Part shown: positions 44,019 through 53,271 of the stretch, in pieces
Layout: each line of letters starts with the position of its first letter
Position numbering within the stretch: position 1 is the first letter of the stretch
Assembly (NCBI RefSeq): GCF_009796825.1
Contig: NZ_CP047030.1
Span: 1,525,501-1,589,500 of the forward strand
Direction of reading: 5' to 3'
From: Algibacter sp. L3A6
Lineage (GTDB): Bacteria > Bacteroidota > Bacteroidia > Flavobacteriales > Flavobacteriaceae
DNA: 64,000 bases
Translations under genes and position numbers: made by a program
The notes under the pieces: model-generated
The model's input: only the letters and a program-made list of their open reading frames with translations
What the model was told of the DNA's origin: nothing
Database searches by the model: none

Positions 44019-45248
44019 ATGGTAGTTGATAATAAAAATAAGGAATATTTAATAACGAACATTCTTGTTCTTTTGGTTGTTGTAATGCCATTTAATCCTA
44101 TTATATTGGCTCCATTAGTGTTAGGTTTATTGCTTGTTGTCTTTTTAGCAATAGGAGATAAGAAGCAAAAACGAAGTTACATTAAGAGGTATAAAATTGG
44201 TTTATTGACGCCGTTATATGGTTTGTTCGGGGTTTTAGGGATGTTTTATTCTTTTCAAAAAGGGATTAGTTATGATAGGGTGTCTTTTTTAATCCCTTTG
44301 ATTGTAATACCGTTGCTATTAATTTGTTTAAATATTCATTTAAATAAATTAATAATAATTAAAAAAGCTTTTATTTATGCATGTTTCGTGTTTTGTTTAT
44401 TAGCATTTACTACTTTGTTTTATAATTATGTAGTTAACTTTCAACACAGATTAAACTATAATTTTATACAGCGGTCAATGTATCATTATCATTACCCTTA
44501 TGACGTTTTGTATGTAAATAGCGCTGTTATATTTTTATTGTTTTCTAACTTTAGACCAATTTTTAAAGGTGTTGTATATGTTGTTTTTTTCATTTTTATT
44601 ATATTGTCTGGGGTAAGAATGGGGTTAGTTTGCTTTGTGTTAATATCCTTTAGTTTCGCAATTTGTAATTATAAATCTTTTATTAATATTAAATCCTTGA
44701 TAGGGTTAGTGATTGGAATTATTTTAGCCATTGTATTAATTACTTCTAGTAGATATGTAAATGATAAGTTTTTTGATAGCATCGAGAAACTAGGTCTAAA
44801 TATCAGTGGGCAGGTTTCTGATATCGGAGCGAAATATCATGATATATCAATACGGAATAAGTTATGGAGATCTAGTGTTGAGGCTTTAAATGGACACGAA
44901 TTACTAGGGTATGGTCCTAAAGGCTCTAGAGATGCATTAAACAGGGTTTATGAAAAAAATACTTATAATAATATTTTGAATTTTAATTCGCACAATCAAT
45001 ATATAACTACAACATTAAATCATGGTTATATTGGGTTATCATTGCTTCTTTCAATTTTATTTATTGCTTTTTTTTATATTTTAAAAACAAAGAATCTAGA
45101 GCTGGGTCTACTACTTTTAATTGTTATTATGTCTTTTTTTACAGAATCTATTTTGGAACGACAAAAAGGTGTTTTCTTTTTTGGCTTTTTTATAACTTTA
45201 ATTTTTATCGAAATAAAAAACAGGGCTACTGTTAAAGTTACCGCTTAG
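44019..45248 (+). CDS. O-antigen ligase family protein (WaaL-like)
   Basis: A 409-residue membrane protein with about ten to twelve helices. The large periplasmic loop (about 240-330) includes RNKLWRSSVEALNGHELLG, then GYGPKGSRDAL and FNSHNQYITTTLNHGYIG. The SHNQY-type His and the G-G spacing are the Wzy_C/WaaL pattern; the family also includes some polymerases. With the separate polymerase-like gene upstream, ligation of the polymer to lipid A-core is the more likely role. It closes the first block of the locus. Confidence 0.8.
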   Translation: MVVDNKNKEYLITNILVLLVVVMPFNPIILAPLVLGLLLVVFLAIGDKKQKRSYIKRYKIGLLTPLYGLFGVLGMFYSFQKGISYDRVSFLIPLIVIPLLLICLNIHLNKLIIIKKAFIYACFVFCLLAFTTLFYNYVVNFQHRLNYNFIQRSMYHYHYPYDVLYVNSAVIFLLFSNFRPIFKGVVYVVFFIFIILSGVRMGLVCFVLISFSFAICNYKSFINIKSLIGLVIGIILAIVLITSSRYVNDKFFDSIEKLGLNISGQVSDIGAKYHDISIRNKLWRSSVEALNGHELLGYGPKGSRDALNRVYEKNTYNNILNFNSHNQYITTTLNHGYIGLSLLLSILFIAFFYILKTKNLELGLLLLIVIMSFFTESILERQKGVFFFGFFITLIFIEIKNRATVKVTA

Positions 45249-45806
45249 TTTCAATAAGACGTATTTTTTGTTGAAAAGAAATAATAGCCTGTTTATTGTT
45301 TATGTGTCTTTTAGATTCTTTATTCTTATCTATAATAATATAAATGTTACCTATGTTTTTTTTGCTTTTTTAAGAGATATAAATTACTAGATATACTTTT
45401 TATATAGATTAAGAGTCGTTCTGGTTATATCTTTTAAAATTTTTATTAATTAAATAAAAACAGGTTTTAGTATTGAACATAAGTGTCTTGTATAGATTAT
45501 AAAAATAACTTTAAGGCAAAAACGTTTAAGTTCAGCAAAAGAGCCTCCATTCAATAACTTAACGCAATAAAACTTATTCAAAATATTGTAATAATTTTGA
45601 TAATGGTGTCAATCTATTAATGTGTTTCAAGAGAGGTAGTCTTATTAATATCAATATTTGTCGAATTTATTATTAAGGAGTAGTATTGAATAACGAAAAG
45701 CTATTAGCACCTTATAAAGGTTAGATAAGTTCATAGTTGAAGTATAAATAATTGATAGATTTTAGCTTATATTTGCTATCGTTTAATAAGACCTTTAAAA
45801 TAGAAA
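45249..45806. other. 558-bp gene-free gap inside the polysaccharide locus
   Basis: No open frame of use, no tRNA, and no JUMPstart-like element is seen. A promoter element lies near its 3' end (45768). The gap divides the locus into two transcription units and may be a junction of earlier cassette exchange. Confidence 0.5.
45768..45775 (+). promoter_or_regulatory. -7 promoter element (TATATTTG) of the GT4 gene
   Basis: A perfect TAnnTTTG match, 31 bases before the ATG at 45807. It likely drives the second half of the polysaccharide locus. Confidence 0.5.
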
Positions 45807-46943
45807 ATGAATAGGATTAAAATAATACATATACTCAATTCGGTTGGAGGCGTAGATGTTTCTTTAAGACTGATTTTAGAAAACATAGAAAGTACTAAAT
45901 TTGAAAGTATTGTTATACATGGTAGAGATGATACAAAAACACCTTACATTGATAATTTAGGAAATCCTGTTAAAGATTACAAGTTACCAATACAAAGGGA
46001 TATTAGTGTAGTAAGAGATTTTAATGCTATCAGGGAGACATTGAAAATTATAAAAAAAGAACAACCAAATCTTATCCATGCACATAGCGCTAAAGGAGGG
46101 ATTATCGCGAAAACTGTGACAACATTTTTGAAAATACCCGTTCTCCATACACCACAAGCATATTCTTTTTTAAGTGCTGAAAATATTTTTAAAAAGAAAA
46201 TATTTTTATTCGTTGAAAAACTATTTATTGGATCTAATAATAAAATTCTAGCTTCTTCTACATCAGAACAAAATAGAGCAGTTAAAGAAGTTGGTTACCC
46301 AATTGAGAAAGCATTATTGTTTAATAATTCGATAAACCCTATCAGTAAAATAGAGCCGTTATCAATTCCTAAAACATGGCCAGATAATTACATTTGTTCA
46401 GTAGGACGGCCTTCATTTCAGAAGAACATTGAATTAATGCTAGATGTTTTAGCTGAAATTAAAACCTCCATTAATGATATTCACCTTGTATTAATGGGTG
46501 TAGGGTATCACGCACCAAATTTGGAGGAAGTCAATAAGAAGATAAAGCGACTAAATTTAGGTCCAAACATAACACTCTTAGAGTGGACTTCTAGAGCAGA
46601 TATTTTTAATATTATTAAGGCATCAAAATTGTATCTAACTACGGCGCGATATGAAGGATTACCTTATTCGGTTATTGAAAGCTTAGCTCTGGGTAAACCT
46701 ATTGTGGCTACAGATGCAGATGGAAATAGAGATTTAGTTGAGGAAGGGTATAATGGACATTTAATTTTTAACGAAAATATTTCAGAACTTGCGGACGCAG
46801 TAGTTGGAATTATTAATTGTGATAAAAAAAACAATGAGTTTACAAATAACTCATTAAAGATGTTTTATAATAAATTTGATATTACAAAAAACATAAAGAT
46901 ATTGGAAGAGATATATATTAAAAATAAAAAAATAAAAAAATAA
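45807..46943 (+). CDS. Glycosyltransferase family 4
   Basis: A 378-residue GT-B retaining transferase. The N-terminal acceptor domain has HILNSVGGVDVSLRLIL and HAHSAKGGIIAK. The C-terminal donor domain has SVGRPSFQKNIELML and the EX7E motif in YEGLPYSVIESLALGKP, then ATDADGNRDLVEEGYNG. The donor sugar is unknown; UDP-sugar or dTDP-rhamnose are possible from the neighbours. A 166-base gap separates it from the UDP-xylose synthase gene. Confidence 0.92.
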   Translation: MNRIKIIHILNSVGGVDVSLRLILENIESTKFESIVIHGRDDTKTPYIDNLGNPVKDYKLPIQRDISVVRDFNAIRETLKIIKKEQPNLIHAHSAKGGIIAKTVTTFLKIPVLHTPQAYSFLSAENIFKKKIFLFVEKLFIGSNNKILASSTSEQNRAVKEVGYPIEKALLFNNSINPISKIEPLSIPKTWPDNYICSVGRPSFQKNIELMLDVLAEIKTSINDIHLVLMGVGYHAPNLEEVNKKIKRLNLGPNITLLEWTSRADIFNIIKASKLYLTTARYEGLPYSVIESLALGKPIVATDADGNRDLVEEGYNGHLIFNENISELADAVVGIINCDKKNNEFTNNSLKMFYNKFDITKNIKILEEIYIKNKKIKK

Positions 46944-47109
46944 AAATTGTACATAATGGAGTGTTTTTAGAATACTTGATTTTAATAAAGTAAAGAAAGT
47001 TTTAGTGATGAACTTGTTTTTTTTGATAGACCAAATTTCTATGAAACCAAAGATGTTTTGAGCAGGAAATTAACTATTAATTTACGATAGGATAAACATA
47101 TAAAAAATT

Positions 47110-48096
47110 ATGAAAAAAATTTTAATAACAGGAGCTGCGGGTTTTTTAGGGTCTCATTTGTGTGATAGATTTATAAAAGAAGGTTACTATGTGATTGGAA
47201 TGGATAATTATATTACTGGCGACAAGAAAAATTTACTTCACTTAGAAGGAAATATTAATTTCGAATTTGTTGAGCATGATATTACTGAGTTTATAAATAT
47301 TGAGAAAGATTTAGATTATATTTTGCATTTTGCTTCTCCAGCAAGCCCAATAGATTATTTGAAAATACCAATTCAAACGTTAAAAGTGGGTTCTTTGGGG
47401 ACACACAATTTATTGGGTTTAGCAAAAGATAAGAATGCTAGAATATTAATTGCCTCTACATCAGAAGTTTATGGGGACCCTCTAGTACATCCGCAAACAG
47501 AGGGATATTACGGCAACGTAAATACTATTGGTCCAAGAGGAGTATACGACGAGGCTAAGCGTTTTCAAGAAGCTATTACTATGGCTTACCATAGGTTTCA
47601 TGGAGTTGAAACCAGGATAGTGCGTATTTTTAATACTTATGGTCCAAGAATGAGACTGAATGATGGTCGTGTTATACCTGCTTTTATGGGACAGGCATTA
47701 AGAGGTGAAGATTTAACAATTTTTGGTGATGGCTCTCAAACAAGATCGTTTTGTTATGTAGATGATCAGGTGGAAGGTATTTTTAGGTTGTTATTAAGTG
47801 ATTATGTAGAACCTGTAAATATTGGGAATCCACACGAAATAACTATTAAAGAATTTGCTGAAGAAATAATTAAGTTAACCGGTACGACACAAAAAACGAT
47901 TTATCAAGATTTACCTGTAAACGATCCTCTTCAAAGGCAACCAAATATTACATTAGCAAAGAAGTTGCTAAATTGGGAGCCAAAAGTAAATAGGGCAGAA
48001 GGAATGAAGATGACATTTGATTACTTTAAAAGTTTATCGTCAGAAGAGTTGTTAAAAAGAGATCATAAGGATTTTGCAAAGCATATGAAAAAATAG
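47110..48096 (+). CDS. UDP-glucuronate decarboxylase (UDP-xylose synthase)
   Basis: An SDR enzyme (328 residues) that oxidises and decarboxylates UDP-GlcA to UDP-xylose. The NAD motif is TGAAGFLGSHLCDRF. ASTSEVYGDPLVHPQTEGY and GPRGVYDEAKRFQEAI, with the catalytic Tyr-Lys, are the specific UXS signatures, as is RIFNTYGPRM. Its UDP-GlcA substrate needs a UDP-glucose dehydrogenase, which is not in the window. The presence of this gene suggests xylose in the repeat unit. Confidence 0.9.
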   Translation: MKKILITGAAGFLGSHLCDRFIKEGYYVIGMDNYITGDKKNLLHLEGNINFEFVEHDITEFINIEKDLDYILHFASPASPIDYLKIPIQTLKVGSLGTHNLLGLAKDKNARILIASTSEVYGDPLVHPQTEGYYGNVNTIGPRGVYDEAKRFQEAITMAYHRFHGVETRIVRIFNTYGPRMRLNDGRVIPAFMGQALRGEDLTIFGDGSQTRSFCYVDDQVEGIFRLLLSDYVEPVNIGNPHEITIKEFAEEIIKLTGTTQKTIYQDLPVNDPLQRQPNITLAKKLLNWEPKVNRAEGMKMTFDYFKSLSSEELLKRDHKDFAKHMKK

Positions 48097-48110
48097 TTCT
48101 TTTATTTAGC

Positions 48111-49460
48111 ATGTTTAAACAAAGCAGATATTCGGGTTTTATAACGCCTATTTCCTACTTATTAGATTTAAGTATTATTATTGGTTGCGTATTTTTGTTC
48201 TCAATAAATATTACACATATATATGGTTTCTTAAGTTATGTTGGTGTTTTCTGGATTATTATAGCATTTACAAGTCATTTTTATGAAGTACATAGACATA
48301 CTAGAATAGTTCAAATAGTTGCTTTGCTTTTTAGACAAATGTTGTTTTTTGCTATAATTCTTTATGCTTTTATTGGCGTTTTTAAACAACCAAACATTAG
48401 TAGACTCGAATTAGGTAATTATCTAATATGTGTGTTTTTATTAATTAGTTTTTTTAAGTTTCTTATTTTCGTTTTGTTGAATAAGTATAGGTCAACTTTA
48501 GGGGGGAATATTAGGAATGTTATAGTAATTGGAGATAACGAAAAAACACGACAGTTAATTAATATTTTCAACAAACGACAAGATTTTGGATACAAATTCC
48601 AAAAACAATTTACAGTTAAGGATGACGATTTCTCACTTCAGAAGTGTTTTAACTATGTTATTGAAAATGATATCAACGAAATATATTCATCAGTAGCCGA
48701 ATTATCTAATAAGCAGATAAACAGATTAGCCGATTTTGCAGATAATAACTTGCGCGAGCTAAAGTTTATACCAGACAATAAAGATATCTATTCTAGAAAA
48801 TTGAAATATGAATATTACGATTATATTCCAATTTTATCATTCCGTAGTATTCCAATACAAGAACCGGTAAGTAAATTTGTTAAACGCGTTTTTGATATTT
48901 TATTGGCGTCTTCTATAATTGTATTTGTTCTATCTTGGTTAACTCCAATAATAGCTATTTTAATAAAACTGGAGTCAAAAGGGCCTGTATTCTTTAAGCA
49001 ATCTAGAAATGGTTTCAATTATAAGGAATTCGATTGTTATAAATTTAGGTCTATGACGCCTAATGAAGATGCGCATTTGCATCAAGCGACCAAAGGTGAT
49101 ATGCGTATAACAAAAATGGGGGCTTTTATTCGTAAAACGAGTATAGATGAGCTGCCTCAGTTTTTTAACGTGCTCTTTGGAGATATGTCTGTTGTTGGGC
49201 CAAGGCCTCACATGGTAAGCCATACTAACTTGTATGCCCGTAAAGTTGATAAATTTATGGTGCGCCATTTTGTAAAGCCTGGGATTACAGGTTTAGCTCA
49301 GGTAAGTGGTATGCGTGGAGAAATAGAAGAAGATAAGGATATTATAAATCGTGTAAAATATGATATCTTTTATATTGAAAACTGGTCGTTGCTGCTCGAT
49401 ATTAAAATTGTGATACAAACCTTTGTAAATGCAATAAAAGGCGAAGAGAAGGCTTATTAA
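48111..49460 (+). CDS. Polyprenyl-phosphate sugar-1-phosphate transferase (WcaJ/WbaP-like)
   Basis: The initiating enzyme of repeat-unit synthesis, 449 residues. It has four N-terminal membrane helices (about 10-125), a Rossmann-like middle domain starting at NVIVIGDNEKTRQLIN, one further helix (about 265-290) and the catalytic Bac_transf domain. That domain contains FFKQSRNGFNYKEF, CYKFRSM, RKTSIDELPQFFNVL, VVGPRPHMV and PGITGLAQVSGMRGE. It moves a hexose-1-phosphate to undecaprenyl phosphate. It follows the UDP-xylose synthase by 14 bases. Confidence 0.94.
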   Translation: MFKQSRYSGFITPISYLLDLSIIIGCVFLFSINITHIYGFLSYVGVFWIIIAFTSHFYEVHRHTRIVQIVALLFRQMLFFAIILYAFIGVFKQPNISRLELGNYLICVFLLISFFKFLIFVLLNKYRSTLGGNIRNVIVIGDNEKTRQLINIFNKRQDFGYKFQKQFTVKDDDFSLQKCFNYVIENDINEIYSSVAELSNKQINRLADFADNNLRELKFIPDNKDIYSRKLKYEYYDYIPILSFRSIPIQEPVSKFVKRVFDILLASSIIVFVLSWLTPIIAILIKLESKGPVFFKQSRNGFNYKEFDCYKFRSMTPNEDAHLHQATKGDMRITKMGAFIRKTSIDELPQFFNVLFGDMSVVGPRPHMVSHTNLYARKVDKFMVRHFVKPGITGLAQVSGMRGEIEEDKDIINRVKYDIFYIENWSLLLDIKIVIQTFVNAIKGEEKAY

Positions 49461-49471
49461 CGCTAAAATTT

Positions 49472-50251
49472 TTGACAACTTCAGTTACTATTATAACGCC
49501 CATGTTTAATTCTGAAGATTTTATTTCAGAAACTATAAACAGTGTTATAAGTCAAACCTACAAAAACTGGGAACTTATTTTAATAGATGATTGTTCTAGC
49601 GATAGTACTTTAAAAATAATTCAACCCTTTTTAGAAATACATACCAATATAAAACTTCTTAAAAATGAAGTGAATTCTGGTGCTGCTGTTTCTCGGAATA
49701 AAGGGGTTCAACTTGCAAAGGGCGATTACATTGCGTTTTTAGATGCCGATGATTTATGGCACCCTAAAAAACTTGAAACTCAAATTGCTTTCATGCAAAA
49801 AGAAAACTGTCATGTTTCTTTTACGAGTTACCAATTAATTAATCAAGATGGGAAATTACTAAACACAGAAGTTAAAGCGCTAAAGCGCTTAAGTTATCCC
49901 AAACTTTTAAAAAGTAATTACGTTGGAAATTTAACTGGTGTGTATAACGCTAAAGTTTTGGGTGAAATAACAGCTCCTAATCTAAGAAAACGTCAAGACT
50001 GGCTCTTATGGTTGGCTGCAATTAAAAAGTCCGGAAAAGACGCTAGAGGTGTTCAAGAGCCCTTAGCTTATTACCGTGTGCATCAAAATTCTATGTCTGC
50101 TAATAAATTGAGCTTAGTAAAACATAATTATTGGGTTTATAAAAAAGGGCTAGGCTTTTCTACTTTAAAATCAACTTGGTGTATGTTGGTGTTTTTGAGA
50201 GAACATTTTTTTGTGAAATCGAAGCAAATTGTTAAGCTAAATAAGAGCTGA
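49472..50251 (+). CDS. Glycosyltransferase family 2
   Basis: A 259-residue GT-A transferase. VTIITPMFNSEDFI, ELILIDDCSSDSTL and the DxD-type FLDADDLWHPKKL are canonical; RKRQDWLLWLAAI is the acceptor-side helix. The start is TTG, 11 bases after the initiating transferase. The first conserved strand begins at residue 5, so no longer form is needed. Its 3' end overlaps the convergent PaaK-like gene by 20 bases. Confidence 0.92.
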   Translation: MTTSVTIITPMFNSEDFISETINSVISQTYKNWELILIDDCSSDSTLKIIQPFLEIHTNIKLLKNEVNSGAAVSRNKGVQLAKGDYIAFLDADDLWHPKKLETQIAFMQKENCHVSFTSYQLINQDGKLLNTEVKALKRLSYPKLLKSNYVGNLTGVYNAKVLGEITAPNLRKRQDWLLWLAAIKKSGKDARGVQEPLAYYRVHQNSMSANKLSLVKHNYWVYKKGLGFSTLKSTWCMLVFLREHFFVKSKQIVKLNKS

Positions 50252-51542
50252 ATTGCTTTAGTTTTCCGCTTTTAGAACGTGTTAGTTCTTCTTTTCTTTC
50301 AAATTTTACAACAAGGTTTGGTTCTAAATATTTCGAAATGGCCTTTTTGATTTCGGTAGTATGTTTTTCTGTTAAAGGAGTTTTACTAACATAACTAATT
50401 TTAAAAGTATCCAATTTTAGTTGCTCAATAATAAACTCTTTTACGTTACCGGTGTTTTCTATAATGGTTTTTGTAACGTAGTAAAATGTAAGTCCCGCAG
50501 CTTTTTTTCCACTAGGGAGTTTAACTAAATCGCTAGTTCGTCCTATTAATTTCTCTAGTATGGGTTTTTGTGGTGTACTTATTTTAGATAGCATACCAAT
50601 ATCGCCTAAATCGTATCGAATAAAGGCATGGGCTTTATTGTAAAGCGACGTAATAACGACGCGTCCTTCTTCGCCGTAAGGCAGAGCATTGTTCTTGTCG
50701 TCTAGAATTTCAATAAATAAATCTTCGGTATTTACAATCCACTCGTCTTTTTTATTTTGGAAAGCAATTAAACCAAGTTCTGCAGCACCATATTCGTTAA
50801 TAATAGGGATGCCCAGTTGTGTTTCTAAAAGGGTTTTATCTGTAGCAAAAAGCATTTCAGAAGTAACAATGCAAGCTTTTAATGATGGGCAAATAGTTTT
50901 TAATACAACATGTTTTTGCTCTAAATATTTTGCAAATTGAACAATAGAACTTGTATAACCATTAATATAATCGAAAGATGTGTTTCTGAATTTTTCTACA
51001 TTCTTTGCTAGTTGCTCATCGCTTAAATTGAAAACCGAAAACCTAAAACGATTACTTAATTCATCCTTGATACGTTCTTTGTAATAGCCTTTTTTATCTA
51101 ACGGAATGCCATAAAACCTTGCCTGTTTACATCGATTTAAATCTAAATTAAACCAACTATATCTATCGATAAAATTAGACCAAATTAAAGCATGGCAAAA
51201 TTTATCTTTAGCAAAAACAAAGGGTGTGCCCGATGAGCCTGAAGTTTTATTTATAAAAACGTTTTTAGTTGAAAAACCATTAGAAAGCCTTTGTTCTAAA
51301 GGTTGCTGTAAGTCATACTTGGTCATAACTGGTAATGTGCCCCAATCATTCACGTCTGCATGTTTTGCTAAGTCTCTATAAAACGGATTATGTTTTAAAT
51401 GGTGGTTAACAATAACTTGTTTTGATGTTTCAAGATATGTATCAAAATCTAATTCCTGCTTTTTTTTAATTGTTTTCAAAAAGGTTTGAGCTTCCTTTAT
51501 CGGGAAGCCTTTTAATTTTAAAGACAAGTTGAATAAATTCAA
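50232..51542 (-). CDS. PaaK/CapK-like adenylate-forming enzyme
   Basis: A 436-residue member of the phenylacetate-CoA ligase-like branch of the ANL superfamily. The ATP loop is INKTSGSSGTPFVF, followed by NEYGAAELGLIAFQ, RYDLGDIG and a C-terminal lid domain ending in RSKSGKLKQF (the conserved Lys). CapK-type relatives occur in capsule loci; the acid substrate is unknown. It starts with TTG, the only usable start near the N-terminus. It is convergent with the GT2 gene. Confidence 0.8.
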   Translation of the reverse strand: MNLFNLSLKLKGFPIKEAQTFLKTIKKKQELDFDTYLETSKQVIVNHHLKHNPFYRDLAKHADVNDWGTLPVMTKYDLQQPLEQRLSNGFSTKNVFINKTSGSSGTPFVFAKDKFCHALIWSNFIDRYSWFNLDLNRCKQARFYGIPLDKKGYYKERIKDELSNRFRFSVFNLSDEQLAKNVEKFRNTSFDYINGYTSSIVQFAKYLEQKHVVLKTICPSLKACIVTSEMLFATDKTLLETQLGIPIINEYGAAELGLIAFQNKKDEWIVNTEDLFIEILDDKNNALPYGEEGRVVITSLYNKAHAFIRYDLGDIGMLSKISTPQKPILEKLIGRTSDLVKLPSGKKAAGLTFYYVTKTIIENTGNVKEFIIEQLKLDTFKISYVSKTPLTEKHTTEIKKAISKYLEPNLVVKFERKEELTRSKSGKLKQFSSYLA

Positions 51543-51610
51543 AATAAAAGCGAGTAAAATAGTTTTTGTAAAGTAAATAAAAAATATTCGTGTTTTCGTG
51601 GCATTAGTTT

Positions 51611-51618
51611 TATTTTTG
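51611..51618 (+). promoter_or_regulatory. -7 promoter element (TATTTTTG) of purD
   Basis: It matches TAnnTTTG, 79 bases before the purD ATG, giving a leader of about 70 bases. Confidence 0.45.
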
Positions 51619-51660
51619 TCTTTCGAAAATTACGAAAAACAATAATCAACAATTTGTTAT

Positions 51661-51676
51661 TTCCGTGTAGACGGAA
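51661..51676 (+). promoter_or_regulatory. Small inverted repeat in the purD leader
   Basis: TTCCGT-GTAG-ACGGAA is a perfect 6-bp stem with a 4-base loop, 20 bases before the purD ATG. It may be a leader hairpin or a protein site; no known purine element is recognised. Confidence 0.3.
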
Positions 51677-51696
51677 GTAGAAAAACATTAAAAATA

Positions 51697-52968
51697 ATGA
51701 ACATATTAATTCTTGGTTCAGGCGGAAGAGAACACACATTTGCTTGGAAAATTGCTCAAAGTCCTTTATGTAATAAGCTTTTTGTAGCTCCTGGAAATTC
51801 AGGTACGGCAAATGTAGCAACTAATGTAAATATTGGTGTTACCGATTTTGACGCGATTAAAGAATTAGTGTTAGACAAACAAATCGATATGGTTGTTGTT
51901 GGTCCTGAAGATCCTTTAGTACAAGGTGTTCACGATTTTTTCTTAAATGATGATGCTATAAAACACGTGTCTGTAATTGGGCCACAAAAAGTAGCAGCAG
52001 AATTAGAGGGAAGTAAAGAATTTGCAAAAGAATTTTTATACCGCCACAACATTCCAACGGCAGCTTACGAGAGTTTTACAAAAGAAACCGTTGAGGATGG
52101 TTATAATTTTTTAGAAACCTTAAACGCTCCGTACGTGTTGAAAGCCGATGGTTTAGCTGCAGGAAAAGGTGTTGTTATTCTTAATGATTTAGATGAAGCT
52201 AAAGCAGAATTAAAAAGCATGTTGGTTGATGCTAAATTTGGAGAAGCTAGTAATAAAGTAGTTATCGAAGAATTTTTAGACGGAATAGAATTAAGCTGTT
52301 TTGTATTAACCGATGGAGAAAACTACAAGATATTACCAACTGCAAAAGATTACAAGCGTATTGGTGAAGGTGATACAGGTTTAAATACAGGTGGAATGGG
52401 AGCTGTTTCTCCAGTGCCTTTTGCTACAGATGAATTTTTAAGCAAAATAGAAGAACGTATTGTAAAGCCAACAATTAGTGGTTTTAAGAAAGATAATCTA
52501 CCTTATGTAGGTTTTGTATTTATTGGTCTTATTAAAGTTGGAAAAGATCCAAAAGTTATTGAATATAACGTGCGTATGGGGGATCCGGAAACGGAAGTTG
52601 TTTTACCTAGATTAAAGAATGATTTTGTTGAAATTCTACAAGCTATGGCAAACGGTACTTTAGATACTATTAACATTGAAATAGACGAGCGTGCTGCAAC
52701 AACTATTATGTTAGTATCTGGTGGATATCCAGAAGCTTATGAGAAGGGTAAAGAAATTAAGGGTGTTGATACTATTGAAGGTTCTATCGCTTTTCATGCG
52801 GGAGCACAATTGCAAGATGGTAAAATTGTAACTTCTGGTGGACGCGTTATGGCTATTACATCGTATGGAGATACGTACCAAGAGGCCATAAAAAAATCTT
52901 ACCAAAATATAGATAAACTACATTTTGATAAGATGAATTATCGTAAAGATATTGGATTCGATTTATAG
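51697..52968 (+). CDS. purD: Phosphoribosylamine-glycine ligase
   Basis: An ATP-grasp enzyme of purine synthesis, 423 residues, the standard length. Motifs are ILGSGGREHTFAWKI, VVGPEDPLVQGV, KADGLAAGKGVV, AKDYKRIGEGDTGLNTGG and EYNVRMGDPETEVVLPR. It ends 6 bases inside the convergent DUF6341 gene. No other pur gene is near. Confidence 0.97.
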   Translation: MNILILGSGGREHTFAWKIAQSPLCNKLFVAPGNSGTANVATNVNIGVTDFDAIKELVLDKQIDMVVVGPEDPLVQGVHDFFLNDDAIKHVSVIGPQKVAAELEGSKEFAKEFLYRHNIPTAAYESFTKETVEDGYNFLETLNAPYVLKADGLAAGKGVVILNDLDEAKAELKSMLVDAKFGEASNKVVIEEFLDGIELSCFVLTDGENYKILPTAKDYKRIGEGDTGLNTGGMGAVSPVPFATDEFLSKIEERIVKPTISGFKKDNLPYVGFVFIGLIKVGKDPKVIEYNVRMGDPETEVVLPRLKNDFVEILQAMANGTLDTINIEIDERAATTIMLVSGGYPEAYEKGKEIKGVDTIEGSIAFHAGAQLQDGKIVTSGGRVMAITSYGDTYQEAIKKSYQNIDKLHFDKMNYRKDIGFDL

Positions 52969-53190
52969 GTAAGAATGAGCAGAGATACTTTTATCTTCCT
53001 CATTGTTATCGCTAAAGCTTTTTAATTGTAACATCCAGTAAACCATAGCTGCAAAGCCAATGATTACAAAAATCCAAGAAATAGTACTTGCTGCGAACCA
53101 GTTTTCAAGTTCTAAAGCTTTTAAAGCATCCATAGGAGTTAAAAGAACATTAACAAATAAATCCTGTATTGCGTAAAAGAAATCTTTCAT
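52963..53190 (-). CDS. DUF6341 family small membrane protein
   Basis: A 75-residue protein with one membrane helix (about 34-54, ISWIFVIIGFAAMVYWML) and an acidic tail. MKDFFYAIQDLFVN and LELENWFAASTISW are the family pattern I associate with DUF6341. The open frame continues 18 codons upstream, but the promoter at 53242-53271 lies there, so ATG 53190 is the start. It is conserved next to DUF6427 and upp in Flavobacteria, as I recall. The function is unknown. Confidence 0.8.
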   Translation of the reverse strand: MKDFFYAIQDLFVNVLLTPMDALKALELENWFAASTISWIFVIIGFAAMVYWMLQLKSFSDNNEEDKSISAHSYL

Positions 53191-53241
53191 GTGTGGTATA
53201 TTATTTTCTAACTTGGTTAGATTGTTAGTATATTTACGTAG

Positions 53242-53271
53242 CAAAAATACAAAAAGAGTTAATGATTACAA
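53242..53271 (-). promoter_or_regulatory. Promoter of the DUF6341 gene
   Basis: On the minus strand a TTG (53269-53271) and TATTTTTG (53242-53249) are separated by 19 bases, the best-spaced promoter in the window. It overlaps the start of the divergent DUF6427 gene, so the two may interfere. Confidence 0.6.

Noticed and set aside
51539..51820. Minus-strand ORF before the PaaK-like gene
   Set aside because: It overlaps the purD start and its promoter, and has no recognisable domain.
53191..53244. Longer start of the DUF6341 gene
   Set aside because: The frame would start within the -7 promoter element, and the conserved start is ATG 53190.
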